NCBI GenBank assembly: GCA_910584055.1
Contig: CAJTZS010000024.1
Coordinates: 1 to 60,231, forward strand
Length of the DNA stretch: 60,231 bases
DNA from: an uncultured Muribaculaceae bacterium
GTDB lineage: Bacteria; Bacteroidota; Bacteroidia; Bacteroidales; Muribaculaceae
Reading direction: 5' to 3'
The notes beneath the pieces were generated by a model, which saw nothing but the letters and a program-made list of their open reading frames with translations, made no database searches and was not told the DNA's origin. Shown piece after piece: positions 7,822 to 16,805 of the stretch. The translations under genes were made by a program, and so were the position numbers. Each line of letters starts with the position of its first letter. Positions within the stretch are counted from its first letter, which is position 1.

Positions 7822-9114
7822 ATGACTGACACATTTTCAATCCACGATAGCTTCGACAGGGAGCATCTGTGGCATCCATATACCTCCACCCACAATCCGC
7901 TCCCCACATATAAGGTTGACCACGCAGAAAGAGCGGTCATCACTCTTGCCGACGGCACCGAACTAATCGACGGCATGTCGTCGTGGTGGTGCGTTATCCA
8001 CGGATATAACCATCCTGTGCTTAACGAAGCTGCGAACAAGCAAATAGAAAAAATGTCGCATGTTATGTTCGGTGGTTTCACCCATCAGCCGGCAATCGAC
8101 CTCGGCAAACTGCTTCTGTCTATCCTTCCCCCTTCTATGAATCATATTTTTTATGCCGATTCAGGATCGGTTGCAACTGAGGTGGCAATGAAGATGGCGG
8201 TACAGGCATGCGACAATCACGCAAAAACCAATTTCGCAACAATACGCTCCGGATACCATGGCGACACATGGAATGCAATGTCCGTTTGCGATCCAATAAC
8301 CGGCATGCACGGCGCTTTCGGTCCGGCTCTTCCCATACGCCATTTCGCACCGGCTCCGCAATGCCGGTTTGATGATGAATGGAATCCGGATGATTTCCTT
8401 CCGATGCTGGAAATTCTTGAAAAGAACGCTGACACGCTCGCCGGTGTAATACTCGAACCCATCGTGCAAGGTGCGGGAGGAATGCGTTTCTATCATCCGC
8501 AGTATCTGCGCGAATTGCGTAAGACATGCGACAGGCTCGGACTCATTCTCATTTTCGATGAAATCGCAACCGGATTCGGACGCACCGGCAAACTTTTTGC
8601 ATGGGAACATGCGGGGGTAGAACCGGATATCATGCTTATCGGGAAAGCCATAACCGGAGGATACATGACATTCGCCGCCGTGGCGACAACAGCTGCCATT
8701 GCCGACAAGATTTCAGATTCGCAATCGGGATGCATGATGCACGGGCCTACATTCATGGGCAATCCGTTAGCTTGTGCCGTTGCACTTGCCTCAACCCGTC
8801 TGCTACTTGAATCCCCTTGGCAGCAACGGATAATGGAAATTGAGAAAATATTCCGCCAACGGCTATCTATTGCCCGAGAATGGGATTTTGTAGACGATGT
8901 GCGAGTATTGGGTGGAATAGGAGTGATTCAGCTCAAAAATGATGTCAACGTCGGAGAGTTTCAGAAACTTTGCGTGCAGGAAGGAGTATGGATTCGCCCA
9001 TTCGGTAAAAACGCATACATAATGCCGCCTTATCTTGCCGTCTCCGACGAGCAAGTTGAGAAGCTGTGCGATGCACTTCTCAAAATTATAAAGCTCCAGA
9101 ACCGTGCCATATAA
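7822..9114 (+). CDS. bioA: Adenosylmethionine-8-amino-7-oxononanoate aminotransferase
   Basis: Class III PLP aminotransferase converting KAPA to DAPA using S-adenosylmethionine as amino donor; cytosolic. Visible family features: H-L-W-H-P-Y-T near the N-terminus, S-S-W-W-C-V-I-H-G-Y-N-H, S-G-S-V-A-T-E-V-A-M-K-M, F-D-E-I-A-T-G-F-G-R-T-G, the PLP lysine in I-G-K-A-I-T-G-G, and H-G-P-T-F-M-G-N-P-L-A. Product 430 residues, normal for BioA. ATG 7822 is chosen over an in-frame TTG at 7786 because the promoter places the transcript start at about 7788. The 3' end overlaps bioF by 11 bp. Confidence 0.95.
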   Translation: MTDTFSIHDSFDREHLWHPYTSTHNPLPTYKVDHAERAVITLADGTELIDGMSSWWCVIHGYNHPVLNEAANKQIEKMSHVMFGGFTHQPAIDLGKLLLSILPPSMNHIFYADSGSVATEVAMKMAVQACDNHAKTNFATIRSGYHGDTWNAMSVCDPITGMHGAFGPALPIRHFAPAPQCRFDDEWNPDDFLPMLEILEKNADTLAGVILEPIVQGAGGMRFYHPQYLRELRKTCDRLGLILIFDEIATGFGRTGKLFAWEHAGVEPDIMLIGKAITGGYMTFAAVATTAAIADKISDSQSGCMMHGPTFMGNPLACAVALASTRLLLESPWQQRIMEIEKIFRQRLSIAREWDFVDDVRVLGGIGVIQLKNDVNVGEFQKLCVQEGVWIRPFGKNAYIMPPYLAVSDEQVEKLCDALLKIIKLQNRAI

Positions 9115-10249
9115 AGATTATCAAAAAATACTTGAAGGTTTCGACAACGAAAGTCGATTCCGCACAATCCCATCTGACCGGACAGACTCGCTGCGTATCG
9201 ACCTTACGTCGAACGACTATCTTGGATTGGGCGCGAAATGGAAAAACTTTACCGAAGAGTTCTATCGTCGTTACCCGGATGCTTCCTTCTCCTCATCGGC
9301 CTCAAGACTTTTGTCTCAGAGACAGGATCATCACATAAGTTTGGAAAACCTTCTTTCCGGATTATATGGTAAGGATGTCTTGTTGTTCAATTCCGGATAT
9401 CACGCTAATGTCGGTATCATTCAGGCACTCAATATAGCGGACACTGTCTTTCTCTGCGACAAATTGATCCACGCCTCGATGATTGACGGACTTATGCTTG
9501 CCAAAGCCGATTTCCAGCGTTGGCGTCATAATGACACCGCATCACTCGGAAAACTTCTCGAAAAATATAAGGATCACCCGCGCTGTATAGTGGTGCTTGA
9601 ATCGATATACAGTATGGATGGTGATCTCGCTCCGCTAAGAGAGATAGTGGAATTGAAAAAGAAGTATCCTAATATCATACTTTACGTGGACGAGGCACAT
9701 GCTTTCGGCACGAGAGGTAGCCGGGGACTCGGTCTTGCCGAAGAGCTTGGACTTATTGACGATATCGACATACTCGTCGGCACTCTTGGAAAAGCGGCAG
9801 CTTCCTCCGGAGCTTTCGTAGCAACGCATCCTCTGATGAAAAGCTATTTCGTGAATTGCTCCCGAAGTTTCATCTTTTCCACGGCATTGCCTCCCATTAA
9901 TGCAGCATGGTCTGAATTCATGATAATCAACATCCTTTCAATGGAAAAAGAAAGGAAACACCTTATGGATATTTCCAACCGGTTCAGAAAAGGGATAGAG
10001 GAAATATCTGGTTTGCCGAATTCCTCTCGCTCGCATATCGTTCCATTGATAGCGGGAGATGCACGGCAAGCACTTGATATTGCCGCCCGCTTGTCGGTCA
10101 AAGGTATCGATGTCTTACCGATTCGGTGTCCTACCGTACCTCTGGGTGGGGAAAGGATACGCTTTTCTCTCTCTGCAGACATGAATGTGCATATCATTGA
10201 AGATGTTTTAAAAACCATTAGGGAAGTCTTGGAAGATTATGAAGATTGA
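9104..10249 (+). CDS. bioF: 8-amino-7-oxononanoate synthase
   Basis: PLP enzyme condensing pimeloyl-ACP with L-alanine to give KAPA. The 381-residue protein shows L-T-S-N-D-Y-L-G-L-G, the S-S-A-S-R-L-L-S-Q-R loop, D-E-A-H-A-F-G-T-R-G and the PLP-lysine motif V-G-T-L-G-K-A. The start is a GTG at 9104 inside the end of bioA; the product then begins M-P-Y-K-D-Y, and translation is coupled. It overlaps bioGC by 11 bp. Confidence 0.93.
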   Translation: MPYKDYQKILEGFDNESRFRTIPSDRTDSLRIDLTSNDYLGLGAKWKNFTEEFYRRYPDASFSSSASRLLSQRQDHHISLENLLSGLYGKDVLLFNSGYHANVGIIQALNIADTVFLCDKLIHASMIDGLMLAKADFQRWRHNDTASLGKLLEKYKDHPRCIVVLESIYSMDGDLAPLREIVELKKKYPNIILYVDEAHAFGTRGSRGLGLAEELGLIDDIDILVGTLGKAAASSGAFVATHPLMKSYFVNCSRSFIFSTALPPINAAWSEFMIINILSMEKERKHLMDISNRFRKGIEEISGLPNSSRSHIVPLIAGDARQALDIAARLSVKGIDVLPIRCPTVPLGGERIRFSLSADMNVHIIEDVLKTIREVLEDYED

Positions 10250-11585
10250 ATATATCAGTCAAAATACAGAAAACAGGTCCCTTATCCTAATTTTTGCCGG
10301 CTGGAGCACGGAACCATCTCTATATAGCGATGTGTGCATGACCGGTTGGGATACGGCTGTTATATATGACTATGACAACCTTGATATTGATTTCTCGTTC
10401 TTAGACTCTTATTCCACTATCTGGGTATTTGCCTGGTCATTGGGGGTAAGAATCGCATCAATAACTCTTCCACCCAATAAAATCACAGCAGCCTATGCTA
10501 TAAACGGAACACTGAATCCTGTGGACGATGAAGAGGGAATACCGAAGGCTACCTATCACGGCACTACCGACAACCTCGATTACCGGAATCTGAAGAAATT
10601 CAGACGCCGCATGGCTTCGGACACAGACACTTTCCGCCGGGTATTTGACACGGATTTCAGTGAAGAGGAGATCGATTCCTTAAAGGAACAGCTGCGCAAT
10701 ATAAGCTTACTTGATATTCCCGGCAACATATTACCATGGAGAAGGGCATATATCGGCACTGACGACAGAATATTCCCGCCGGCAAACCAGGAATTAAGCT
10801 GGCGCAGGAATGGAGTAGACATTGTAAAAATGCCGATGGCCCACTATATCCCGCTCGCGGATATAGTCAAATCTGTTATTCCGGACTGCAATACCATCGC
10901 AAAACGATTCGGCAATGCACTTGAGACATACAACGACAATGCTAAGGCGCAACGGCTCATAATCGAAAAGCTAACCGCAATTTTAAACAGACTCAACATT
11001 TCGGGAAGGTCAAAAGTCCTTGAAATCGGTCCGGGCACAGGACTTTTCACAGAACGATATGCAGAAATATTGAAACCTTCAGAAGTGCATTTTGTAGATA
11101 TCGCCCCGCTCGCTCCAATGCATGCTGCAGCCGAGGAGAAATATTTTTGTGAAGATGCAGAGAAATGGATTATAGATTGCGAAGAAAAATATGATTGCAT
11201 ATTATCATCCTCTACAATTCAGTGGTTTGCCAATATTCCTGAATTCCTGCATAATTGTAGCAAAGTTCTCCGACCGGGAGGTATCGTTTTGCTCTCAAGT
11301 TTCCTGCCAGGAAATCTTGGAGAATTGGATGCACTGCGCCCCTCTCCTATTCATTATCACAGCAAAAAAGAATATAAGGATTGGCTTGATATGTATTTCT
11401 CCGATGTGGAGGTATCCGAAGAAACGATTACCCTTAATTTCTCCTCTTCACGAGAACTGATGCTTCACCTTAAGCATACCGGTGTTGCCGGGTCAGCCCC
11501 CTCTCCTCACGTCTCCCCCGCTTCCCTCCGTAACATCAAGTCCATTACCTACCACCCGATCTATATCTGCGCCTCCCTACGCTGA
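10239..11585 (+). CDS. Bifunctional BioG-BioC: pimeloyl-ACP methyl ester esterase fused to malonyl-ACP O-methyltransferase
   Basis: 448 residues. The N-terminal ~215 residues are a DUF452/BioG-type alpha/beta hydrolase: nucleophile elbow F-A-W-S-L-G-V, acid region Y-I-G-T-D-D-R-I-F-P, and catalytic histidine in M-A-H-Y-I-P-L. The C-terminal half is a class I SAM methyltransferase of the BioC type, with motif I L-E-I-G-P-G-T-G-L-F-T near residue 260 and S-S-S-T-I-Q-W-F. BioC masks the malonyl carboxyl so the fatty-acid machinery can build pimelate; BioG releases the methyl at the end. One chain thus carries the opening and closing steps. Fusions of this kind are known in Bacteroidetes. No bioD follows. 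Confidence 0.9.
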   Translation: MKIEYISQNTENRSLILIFAGWSTEPSLYSDVCMTGWDTAVIYDYDNLDIDFSFLDSYSTIWVFAWSLGVRIASITLPPNKITAAYAINGTLNPVDDEEGIPKATYHGTTDNLDYRNLKKFRRRMASDTDTFRRVFDTDFSEEEIDSLKEQLRNISLLDIPGNILPWRRAYIGTDDRIFPPANQELSWRRNGVDIVKMPMAHYIPLADIVKSVIPDCNTIAKRFGNALETYNDNAKAQRLIIEKLTAILNRLNISGRSKVLEIGPGTGLFTERYAEILKPSEVHFVDIAPLAPMHAAAEEKYFCEDAEKWIIDCEEKYDCILSSSTIQWFANIPEFLHNCSKVLRPGGIVLLSSFLPGNLGELDALRPSPIHYHSKKEYKDWLDMYFSDVEVSEETITLNFSSSRELMLHLKHTGVAGSAPSPHVSPASLRNIKSITYHPIYICASLR

Positions 11586-11666
11586 TCGCATAGGGGCCAA
11601 TTATAGATTATAAAAATATCCTGCAGATAATGGCGAAGATTTAGAGAATTTCGCTATATTTGACTC

Positions 11667-11720
11667 ACAAAATTGGCTTTGCCATCGCGAACCGGCTTTC
11701 AGCCGACTTTCGCTATTTTG
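11667..11720 (+). promoter_or_regulatory. Interrupted hairpin between two candidate promoter elements upstream of rfbA
   Basis: Arms ACAAAAT/ATTTTGT enclose GCGAA/TTCGC and a CGGCT-TTC-AGCCG inner stem. A TATATTTG element at 11655-11662 precedes it and the rfbA promoter overlaps its right arm. It could terminate the bio transcript weakly or act as a leader, but there is no T-run. Confidence 0.35.
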
Positions 11721-11747
11721 TTTCGTCGAATATTCTTATTATATTTG
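11717..11747 (+). promoter_or_regulatory. Promoter of rfbA
   Basis: TTTG 11717-11720, 19-base spacer, TATATTTG 11740-11747: consensus match. The predicted leader is ~45 bases. Confidence 0.7.
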
Positions 11748-11795
11748 CAAAATTAACAGATATATTGAAAATTTAGACAGTTATTTTTACACACT

Positions 11796-12701
11796 ATGAA
11801 AGGAATAGTACTCGCCGGAGGGTCTGGCACCCGTTTATATCCGATTACAAAAGGTGTCAGCAAACAAATGCTTCCCATATATGACAAGCCAATGGTATAT
11901 TATCCGATATCTACCCTTATGCTGGCAGGTATCCGCGATATCCTGATAATCTCCACCCCTCAGGATCTCCCTGGATTCAAAAGGCTTCTCGGCGATGGCT
12001 CGGATTTCGGTGTGCACCTCGAATATGCTGAACAACCTTCACCTGACGGTCTTGCCCAGGCATTTATAATTGGCCGTGACTTCATCGGCGACGACAGCGC
12101 ATGTCTTGTACTGGGAGACAACATCTTTCATGGAGCAGGTTTCTCAACAATACTCAAGGATGCTGTGAATACCGCTGAAAAAAATGGCGAAGCCACCGTG
12201 TTCGGATATTGGGTAGATGACCCCGAACGTTACGGTGTAGCAGAATTCGACAAAGAAGGGAAATGCCTTTCAATTGAAGAGAAACCTAAAAAACCAAAGA
12301 GCAATTACGCAGTGGTTGGACTATATTTCTATCCCAATGATGTTGTAGATGTGGCCGCCAATATCAAGCCGTCTGCCCGCGGAGAATTGGAGATAACCAC
12401 TGTAAACCAAGAATTCCTTAATCGAGGTAAACTGAAAGTCAAAACCCTCCCGCGCGGCTTCGCGTGGCTTGACACCGGCACCCATGATTCCCTTGCCGAT
12501 GCATCGATATATGTGGAAGTGCTCGAAAAGAGACAGGGGCTGAAGATTGGATGCATAGAAGGAATCGCCTACCGTCAAGGTTGGATCACGGCAGAACGTC
12601 TCAAGGAAGTTGCCGCCCCAATGGCAAAGAACGAGTATGGCCAATACCTATTGAAAGTCGTTGAAGAAATAGACCGCACAGGGTATTCCAATCTCGATTA
12701 G
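11796..12701 (+). CDS. rfbA: Glucose-1-phosphate thymidylyltransferase
   Basis: Makes dTDP-glucose from dTTP and glucose-1-phosphate, the first step to dTDP-L-rhamnose and related surface sugars. The 301-residue protein begins M-K-G-I-V-L-A-G-G-S-G-T-R-L-Y-P (nucleotide-binding signature), followed by S-K-Q-M-L-P-I-Y-D-K-P-M and V-L-G-D-N-I-F. Length is normal for RfbA/RmlA. It stands alone on the plus strand, facing rfbB-rfbC on the other strand with a shared terminator between. Confidence 0.95.
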   Translation: MKGIVLAGGSGTRLYPITKGVSKQMLPIYDKPMVYYPISTLMLAGIRDILIISTPQDLPGFKRLLGDGSDFGVHLEYAEQPSPDGLAQAFIIGRDFIGDDSACLVLGDNIFHGAGFSTILKDAVNTAEKNGEATVFGYWVDDPERYGVAEFDKEGKCLSIEEKPKKPKSNYAVVGLYFYPNDVVDVAANIKPSARGELEITTVNQEFLNRGKLKVKTLPRGFAWLDTGTHDSLADASIYVEVLEKRQGLKIGCIEGIAYRQGWITAERLKEVAAPMAKNEYGQYLLKVVEEIDRTGYSNLD

Positions 12702-12731
12702 GAAGTCGTTAAAAGGATGTTAAAAAAGAAT

Positions 12732-12773
12732 GGTCCCGAAAATCAAAAAATTTCGGGACCGTTATTTTTATTT
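12732..12773. terminator. Bidirectional terminator between rfbA and rfbB
   Basis: Perfect 10-bp stem GGTCCCGAAA (12732-12741) / TTTCGGGACC (12751-12760) with a 9-base A-rich loop, T-rich on the right (GTTATTTTTATTTT) and A-rich on the left. It suits the two convergent transcription units. Confidence 0.8.
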
Positions 12774-12783
12774 TAAATTGAAT

Positions 12784-13914
12784 TCAGCGTTTGCTGTACA
12801 TATCTTCATAATAGCGTTCATAGTCACCCGAAGTGATATTGTCCATCCATTCCTGATTGTCGAGATACCACCTTACAGTCCTTTCTATTCCCTCTTCAAA
12901 CTGTAACGAAGGCTCCCATCCAAGTTCCTTCTGCAACTTGCGTGAATCAATGGCATAACGCATGTCATGTCCAAGACGGTCGGTAACATAGGTTATAAGT
13001 TCATCACTGTATCCTTCCGGATTTCCGAGAAGACGGTCAACAGTCTTGATTACAACCTTGATGATGTCTATGTTCTTCCATTCATTGAAGCCTCCGATGT
13101 TATATGTCTCGGCAACTTTACCGTTATGGAAGATAAGATCGATAGCTCGCGCATGATCTTCTACGTAAAGCCAGTCGCGCACATTTTCTCCCTTTCCATA
13201 AACAGGAAGAGGTTTGCGGTGACGGATATTGTTGATGAACAATGGTATCAGTTTTTCAGGGAACTGATACGGTCCATAGTTGTTTGAACAATTCGTCACC
13301 AGCGTGGGCATTCCGTATGTATCATGATATGAGCGGACAAAATGGTCGCTTGATGCCTTGGAAGCAGAATACGGAGAATGGGGATTGTATTTTGTTGTCT
13401 CCAGGAAGAATTCAGTTCCATAAGCATGGTGATGCTCGGAAGATGCCTTGGTAGTGAAAGGCGATTCCACGCCTTCGGGGTTTGTCAGCTCAAGGGCGCC
13501 GTATACCTCATCTGTCGAGATATGATAGAAAAGTTTCCCTTCATATTTTTCAGGAAGTGATTCCCAATACTCTTTTGCGGCCTGCAACAATGAGAGCGTG
13601 CCCATTACATTGGTGCGTGCAAATGTGAACGGGTCCTTGATGGAACGGTCAACATGGCTTTCAGCCGCGAGATGTATGATGCCGGTTATCTTGTTCTCGC
13701 GTATAATGCGACGCATCTCTTCGATATCGGCAATATCCGCACGCTCGAATTTATAATTCGGTTTATCTTCGATATCCTTAAGATTGGCGAGATTTCCTGC
13801 ATATGTAAGTTTGTCAAGGTTGACAATATTATAATCAGGGTATTTGTTCACAAAAAGACGAACCACATGAGACCCGATGAACCCGGCTCCCCCTGTAATT
13901 AAAATATTCTTCAT
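12784..13914 (-). CDS. rfbB: dTDP-glucose 4,6-dehydratase
   Basis: NAD-dependent short-chain dehydrogenase/reductase-family enzyme making dTDP-4-keto-6-deoxyglucose. ATG 13914 gives a 376-residue protein starting M-K-N-I-L-I-T-G-G-A-G-F-I-G-S-H, the Rossmann dinucleotide motif. H-L-A-A-E-S-H-V-D-R-S, I-S-T-D-E-V-Y-G and the catalytic Y-S-A-S-K-A-S are present. The frame stays open further upstream, but the Rossmann motif fixes the start. It lies 10 bp after rfbC. rfbD (the final reductase) is not next to it. Confidence 0.95.
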   Translation of the reverse strand: MKNILITGGAGFIGSHVVRLFVNKYPDYNIVNLDKLTYAGNLANLKDIEDKPNYKFERADIADIEEMRRIIRENKITGIIHLAAESHVDRSIKDPFTFARTNVMGTLSLLQAAKEYWESLPEKYEGKLFYHISTDEVYGALELTNPEGVESPFTTKASSEHHHAYGTEFFLETTKYNPHSPYSASKASSDHFVRSYHDTYGMPTLVTNCSNNYGPYQFPEKLIPLFINNIRHRKPLPVYGKGENVRDWLYVEDHARAIDLIFHNGKVAETYNIGGFNEWKNIDIIKVVIKTVDRLLGNPEGYSDELITYVTDRLGHDMRYAIDSRKLQKELGWEPSLQFEEGIERTVRWYLDNQEWMDNITSGDYERYYEDMYSKR

Positions 13915-13924
13915 AATGCTTTTA

Positions 13925-14479
13925 TCAAAATGGTGATACGATTTCGTTAAGTAAAGGATGATGCATGTCTTTCTCGGAAAGAATTCTGTCCTCAGGGACG
14001 ATACGCCAATCAATGCCAAGAGATTCGTCATTGAGAGATATTCCGCCATCGGCCTGAGGAGCATAGTAATTATCACATTTATATTGGAACACGGCCTCTT
14101 CGCTCAAAACGGAAAAACCATGGGCGAAACCGCGTGGAATGAAAAACTGCACATTGTTTTCTTCCGACAATTCAACAGCAACGTGCTTGCCGAACGTAGG
14201 TGAGTCCCTACGAAGATCCACAGCCACGTCAAGAACTTTCCCCTTTATACATCTTACAAGTTTTGACTGCGCAAAGGGAGGACGTTGGAAATGGAGTCCG
14301 CGCACAACCCCATAACTCGATTTCGACTGATTGTCTTGCACGAATTCTACCGGATAACCAACGGCTTCGTCAAAATTCTTTTTGCTATAGCTTTCGAAGA
14401 AATATCCTCGTGAATCTGTAAAGATTTTAGGCCGCAGAATAAGCAACCCTTCTATCTCAGGTTTTATTATTTCCATCAT
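13925..14479 (-). CDS. rfbC: dTDP-4-dehydrorhamnose 3,5-epimerase
   Basis: Cupin-fold epimerase of the dTDP-rhamnose pathway. The product (~184 residues) contains F-T-D-S-R-G-Y-F-F-E-S-Y, F-V-Q-D-N-Q-S-K-S, V-V-R-G-L-H-F-Q (catalytic His region) and F-I-P-R-G-F-A-H-G-F. Tandem ATGs at 14479 and 14476 are both plausible; upstream in-frame codons fall in the promoter. First gene of an rfbC-rfbB operon. Confidence 0.93.
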   Translation of the reverse strand: MMEIIKPEIEGLLILRPKIFTDSRGYFFESYSKKNFDEAVGYPVEFVQDNQSKSSYGVVRGLHFQRPPFAQSKLVRCIKGKVLDVAVDLRRDSPTFGKHVAVELSEENNVQFFIPRGFAHGFSVLSEEAVFQYKCDNYYAPQADGGISLNDESLGIDWRIVPEDRILSEKDMHHPLLNEIVSPF

Positions 14480-14489
14480 ATATCTGAGC

Positions 14490-14501
14490 TTGTTTAAACA
14501 A
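14490..14501. promoter_or_regulatory. Palindrome TTGTTTAAACAA in the rfbC leader
   Basis: Perfect 12-bp palindrome between the rfbC -7 element and its start codon. With flanks (minus strand GAGAAG before it) it resembles the larger palindrome near recQ at 30725-30758. Confidence 0.5.
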
Positions 14502-14518
14502 CTTCTCTGTTTGTGATG

Positions 14519-14547
14519 CAAATTTAATAATTTTTTTTGTAATTTTG
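14519..14547. promoter_or_regulatory. Divergent -7 elements for rfbC (-) and relA-type gene (+)
   Basis: TAAATTTG on the minus strand (14519-14526) serves rfbC. TAATTTTG on the plus strand (14540-14547) serves the RSH gene. Neither has a clear TTTG at -33; 13 bases separate them, so the two promoters may interfere. Confidence 0.55.
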
Positions 14548-14587
14548 TAGCCTACACGAGCATGGATGCCGTTTATTGAAATATATA

Positions 14588-16792
14588 ATGGAAAATATAC
14601 AGGTAGAAAAACTAAGCCTCCCGGAACTCCGCGAGGTTGCAAATCTTGCAGCTGAAATCAATTCCCGCCTTCTTCCGCATCTTTCGGAAAAGGAATTCTC
14701 GCGTTTCAGCCAACTCCTTCGCGATGGCATGCGACAGAGCGTGAAGCCTCACTCTTCCCGCGGAATACCACATGCCATTCTCGCCCTTAAAACGGCATGC
14801 GCGTTTGCAGATATGGTGGATCCGGACCATAATATCCTTATCGCCATATTGCTATACCCCCTTTACCACGAAGGGCTGCAGCAGATTGACACCATACGCA
14901 AGGAATGGGGAGAGGATATTGCCGGATTATTGGAAGGGATTGCAAATGTATCAAAATTCAGCAATCGCAACTCTGCGCATAATCAGGAAAATTTCCGTGG
15001 CCTGATGCTCGCCCTCGCCCACGATATCCGGGTTATAATCATAATGATTGTGGAAAACCTGATGCTGATGCGGTCCATAAATCATCATCCAGATGAGGAA
15101 TGGGTGCGTAATGTGGCATTCGAAGCCAACTGCCTCTATGCACAGCTTGCCCACCGTCTCGGATTATATAAGATAAAAGGGGAGCTTGAAGATCTGTCCC
15201 TAAAGTATACAAATAGGGAAATCTATACCCAGATAGCAAAGAAACTCAACGAGACCAAACGCTCGCGCGACCAATATATCAGTGAGTTCATTGCCCCTGT
15301 AAAGGAACGCCTTCTCGAGGCGGGACTCAAGTTCTCAATAAAAGGGCGCACGAAATCCATTTCTTCAATCTGGAACAAGATGAAGAAACAAAAAGTGGAC
15401 CTCCCCGGCATATATGACCTTTTTGCAATCCGCGTAATTATAGACACGCCGCGAGACCGCGAAAAACAGGATTGCTGGCTTGCATATTCAATTCTCGCGG
15501 ATATGTACACTGCCAATCCGGCCCGTATGAAAGACTGGATATCCCTCCCTAAAAGCAATGGATACGAGAGTCTTCATGCCACGGTTATGGGCCCGGGGCA
15601 GAAATGGGTTGAGGTTCAGTTCCGCACTGAAAGAATGGATCTTGTGGCTGAAAAGGGTCTTGCAGCCCATTGGCGCTACAAAGGGGGCAAAGGAGACAGT
15701 TCCGACAAATGGATGAACAATATCCGTGACATTCTCGAAACGGCCGAGGCCGGTCCGATGCAATTGATGAAAAACATCAAAGCCGATGCATTCGGACAGG
15801 AAGTGTTCGCATTCACTCCAAAGGGAGACTTGTTCCGGATGTCGGCAGGCGCAACCGTGCTCGATTTTGCATTTTATATACACACCAACGTGGGGGCACA
15901 CTGCACCGGTGCTGTTGTAAACGGAGCTCACAAACGACTCAACTACAAGATCCAGAATGGCGACACTGTGGAGATACTTACGGCTACAAACCAGACACCC
16001 CGTCAGGAATGGCTAAATATTGTCACTACATCCAAAGCCAGGAATAAAATAAAGCAAAGTCTTAACGAAGAAAAGCAACGTCTCGCCGATATCGGCAAAG
16101 AAGCTCTTGCCAGACGTGCTAAAAACCGTAAGATCGAGATTGATGAAGCCGAACTGATGCGTCTTATAAAGAAGCATGGTTACAAATCGGCAATAGAGTT
16201 TTTCGCTGATATGGGCGATAACAAAATCGATGCAGGACGTTTTCTCAACACATATGTAGCCGAAACGACCCGAGAGGTTGAGACAGAACATATCTCGGCA
16301 GAGGAATTCCAGCTTATCACTCCCAAAGAGGACACTCCTAAGAATGATGTGCTCGTAATCGGTGAGAAAAATATCAACGGTCTTAATTATAAGTTCGCGC
16401 GATGCTGCAATCCGATTTACGGAGACGATGTTTTCGGGTTCATATCTTCCGACGGTTCTGTAAAGATACATAAGACAAACTGCCCGAATGCCCTTCACAT
16501 CCGTGAGCGTTACCCCTATCGCATCATCCGCGCCAACTGGAGCGGGAAAAGTGGGGAGATGCTTCCGGCATCTCTCCGCGTAATCGGTAATGACGACATA
16601 GGTATAGTGGCAAACATCACTTCAATTATTTCCAAGGAAGCCAACACAATGCTAAGGAATATCTCTATCGATTCTCATGACGGGATCTTCCAGGGATATC
16701 TCGTGATCGGGGTGACAGACAATAGACAGCTCACGGCCCTGATCAAAAAGATCAAGACCGTGAAAGGTGTGAAGGACGTTGTCCGAATGTAG
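14588..16792 (+). CDS. RelA/SpoT homologue, predicted (p)ppGpp synthetase with inactive hydrolase domain
   Basis: 734 residues with the full long-RSH layout. The HD-hydrolase domain (about 30-190) has L-L-Y-P-L-Y-H-E-G where active enzymes have L-L-H-D-V-V-E-D-T, so the metal-binding HD and the ED pair are lost (near 88-93). The synthetase domain looks intact: G-R-T-K-S-I-S-S-I-W, R-M-K-D (an RxKD motif), N-G-Y-E-S-L-H-A-T-V and V-E-V-Q-F-R-T. TGS (about 400-465), a conserved-Cys region (F-A-R-C-C-N-P) and a C-terminal ACT domain follow. Expected role: stringent-response alarmone synthesis only, with a second, hydrolase-proficient RSH elsewhere. ATG 14588 is preferred to a TTG at 14576. Confidence 0.88.
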   Translation: MENIQVEKLSLPELREVANLAAEINSRLLPHLSEKEFSRFSQLLRDGMRQSVKPHSSRGIPHAILALKTACAFADMVDPDHNILIAILLYPLYHEGLQQIDTIRKEWGEDIAGLLEGIANVSKFSNRNSAHNQENFRGLMLALAHDIRVIIIMIVENLMLMRSINHHPDEEWVRNVAFEANCLYAQLAHRLGLYKIKGELEDLSLKYTNREIYTQIAKKLNETKRSRDQYISEFIAPVKERLLEAGLKFSIKGRTKSISSIWNKMKKQKVDLPGIYDLFAIRVIIDTPRDREKQDCWLAYSILADMYTANPARMKDWISLPKSNGYESLHATVMGPGQKWVEVQFRTERMDLVAEKGLAAHWRYKGGKGDSSDKWMNNIRDILETAEAGPMQLMKNIKADAFGQEVFAFTPKGDLFRMSAGATVLDFAFYIHTNVGAHCTGAVVNGAHKRLNYKIQNGDTVEILTATNQTPRQEWLNIVTTSKARNKIKQSLNEEKQRLADIGKEALARRAKNRKIEIDEAELMRLIKKHGYKSAIEFFADMGDNKIDAGRFLNTYVAETTREVETEHISAEEFQLITPKEDTPKNDVLVIGEKNINGLNYKFARCCNPIYGDDVFGFISSDGSVKIHKTNCPNALHIRERYPYRIIRANWSGKSGEMLPASLRVIGNDDIGIVANITSIISKEANTMLRNISIDSHDGIFQGYLVIGVTDNRQLTALIKKIKTVKGVKDVVRM

Positions 16793-16805
16793 TGTCGGGT
16801 TAGCG

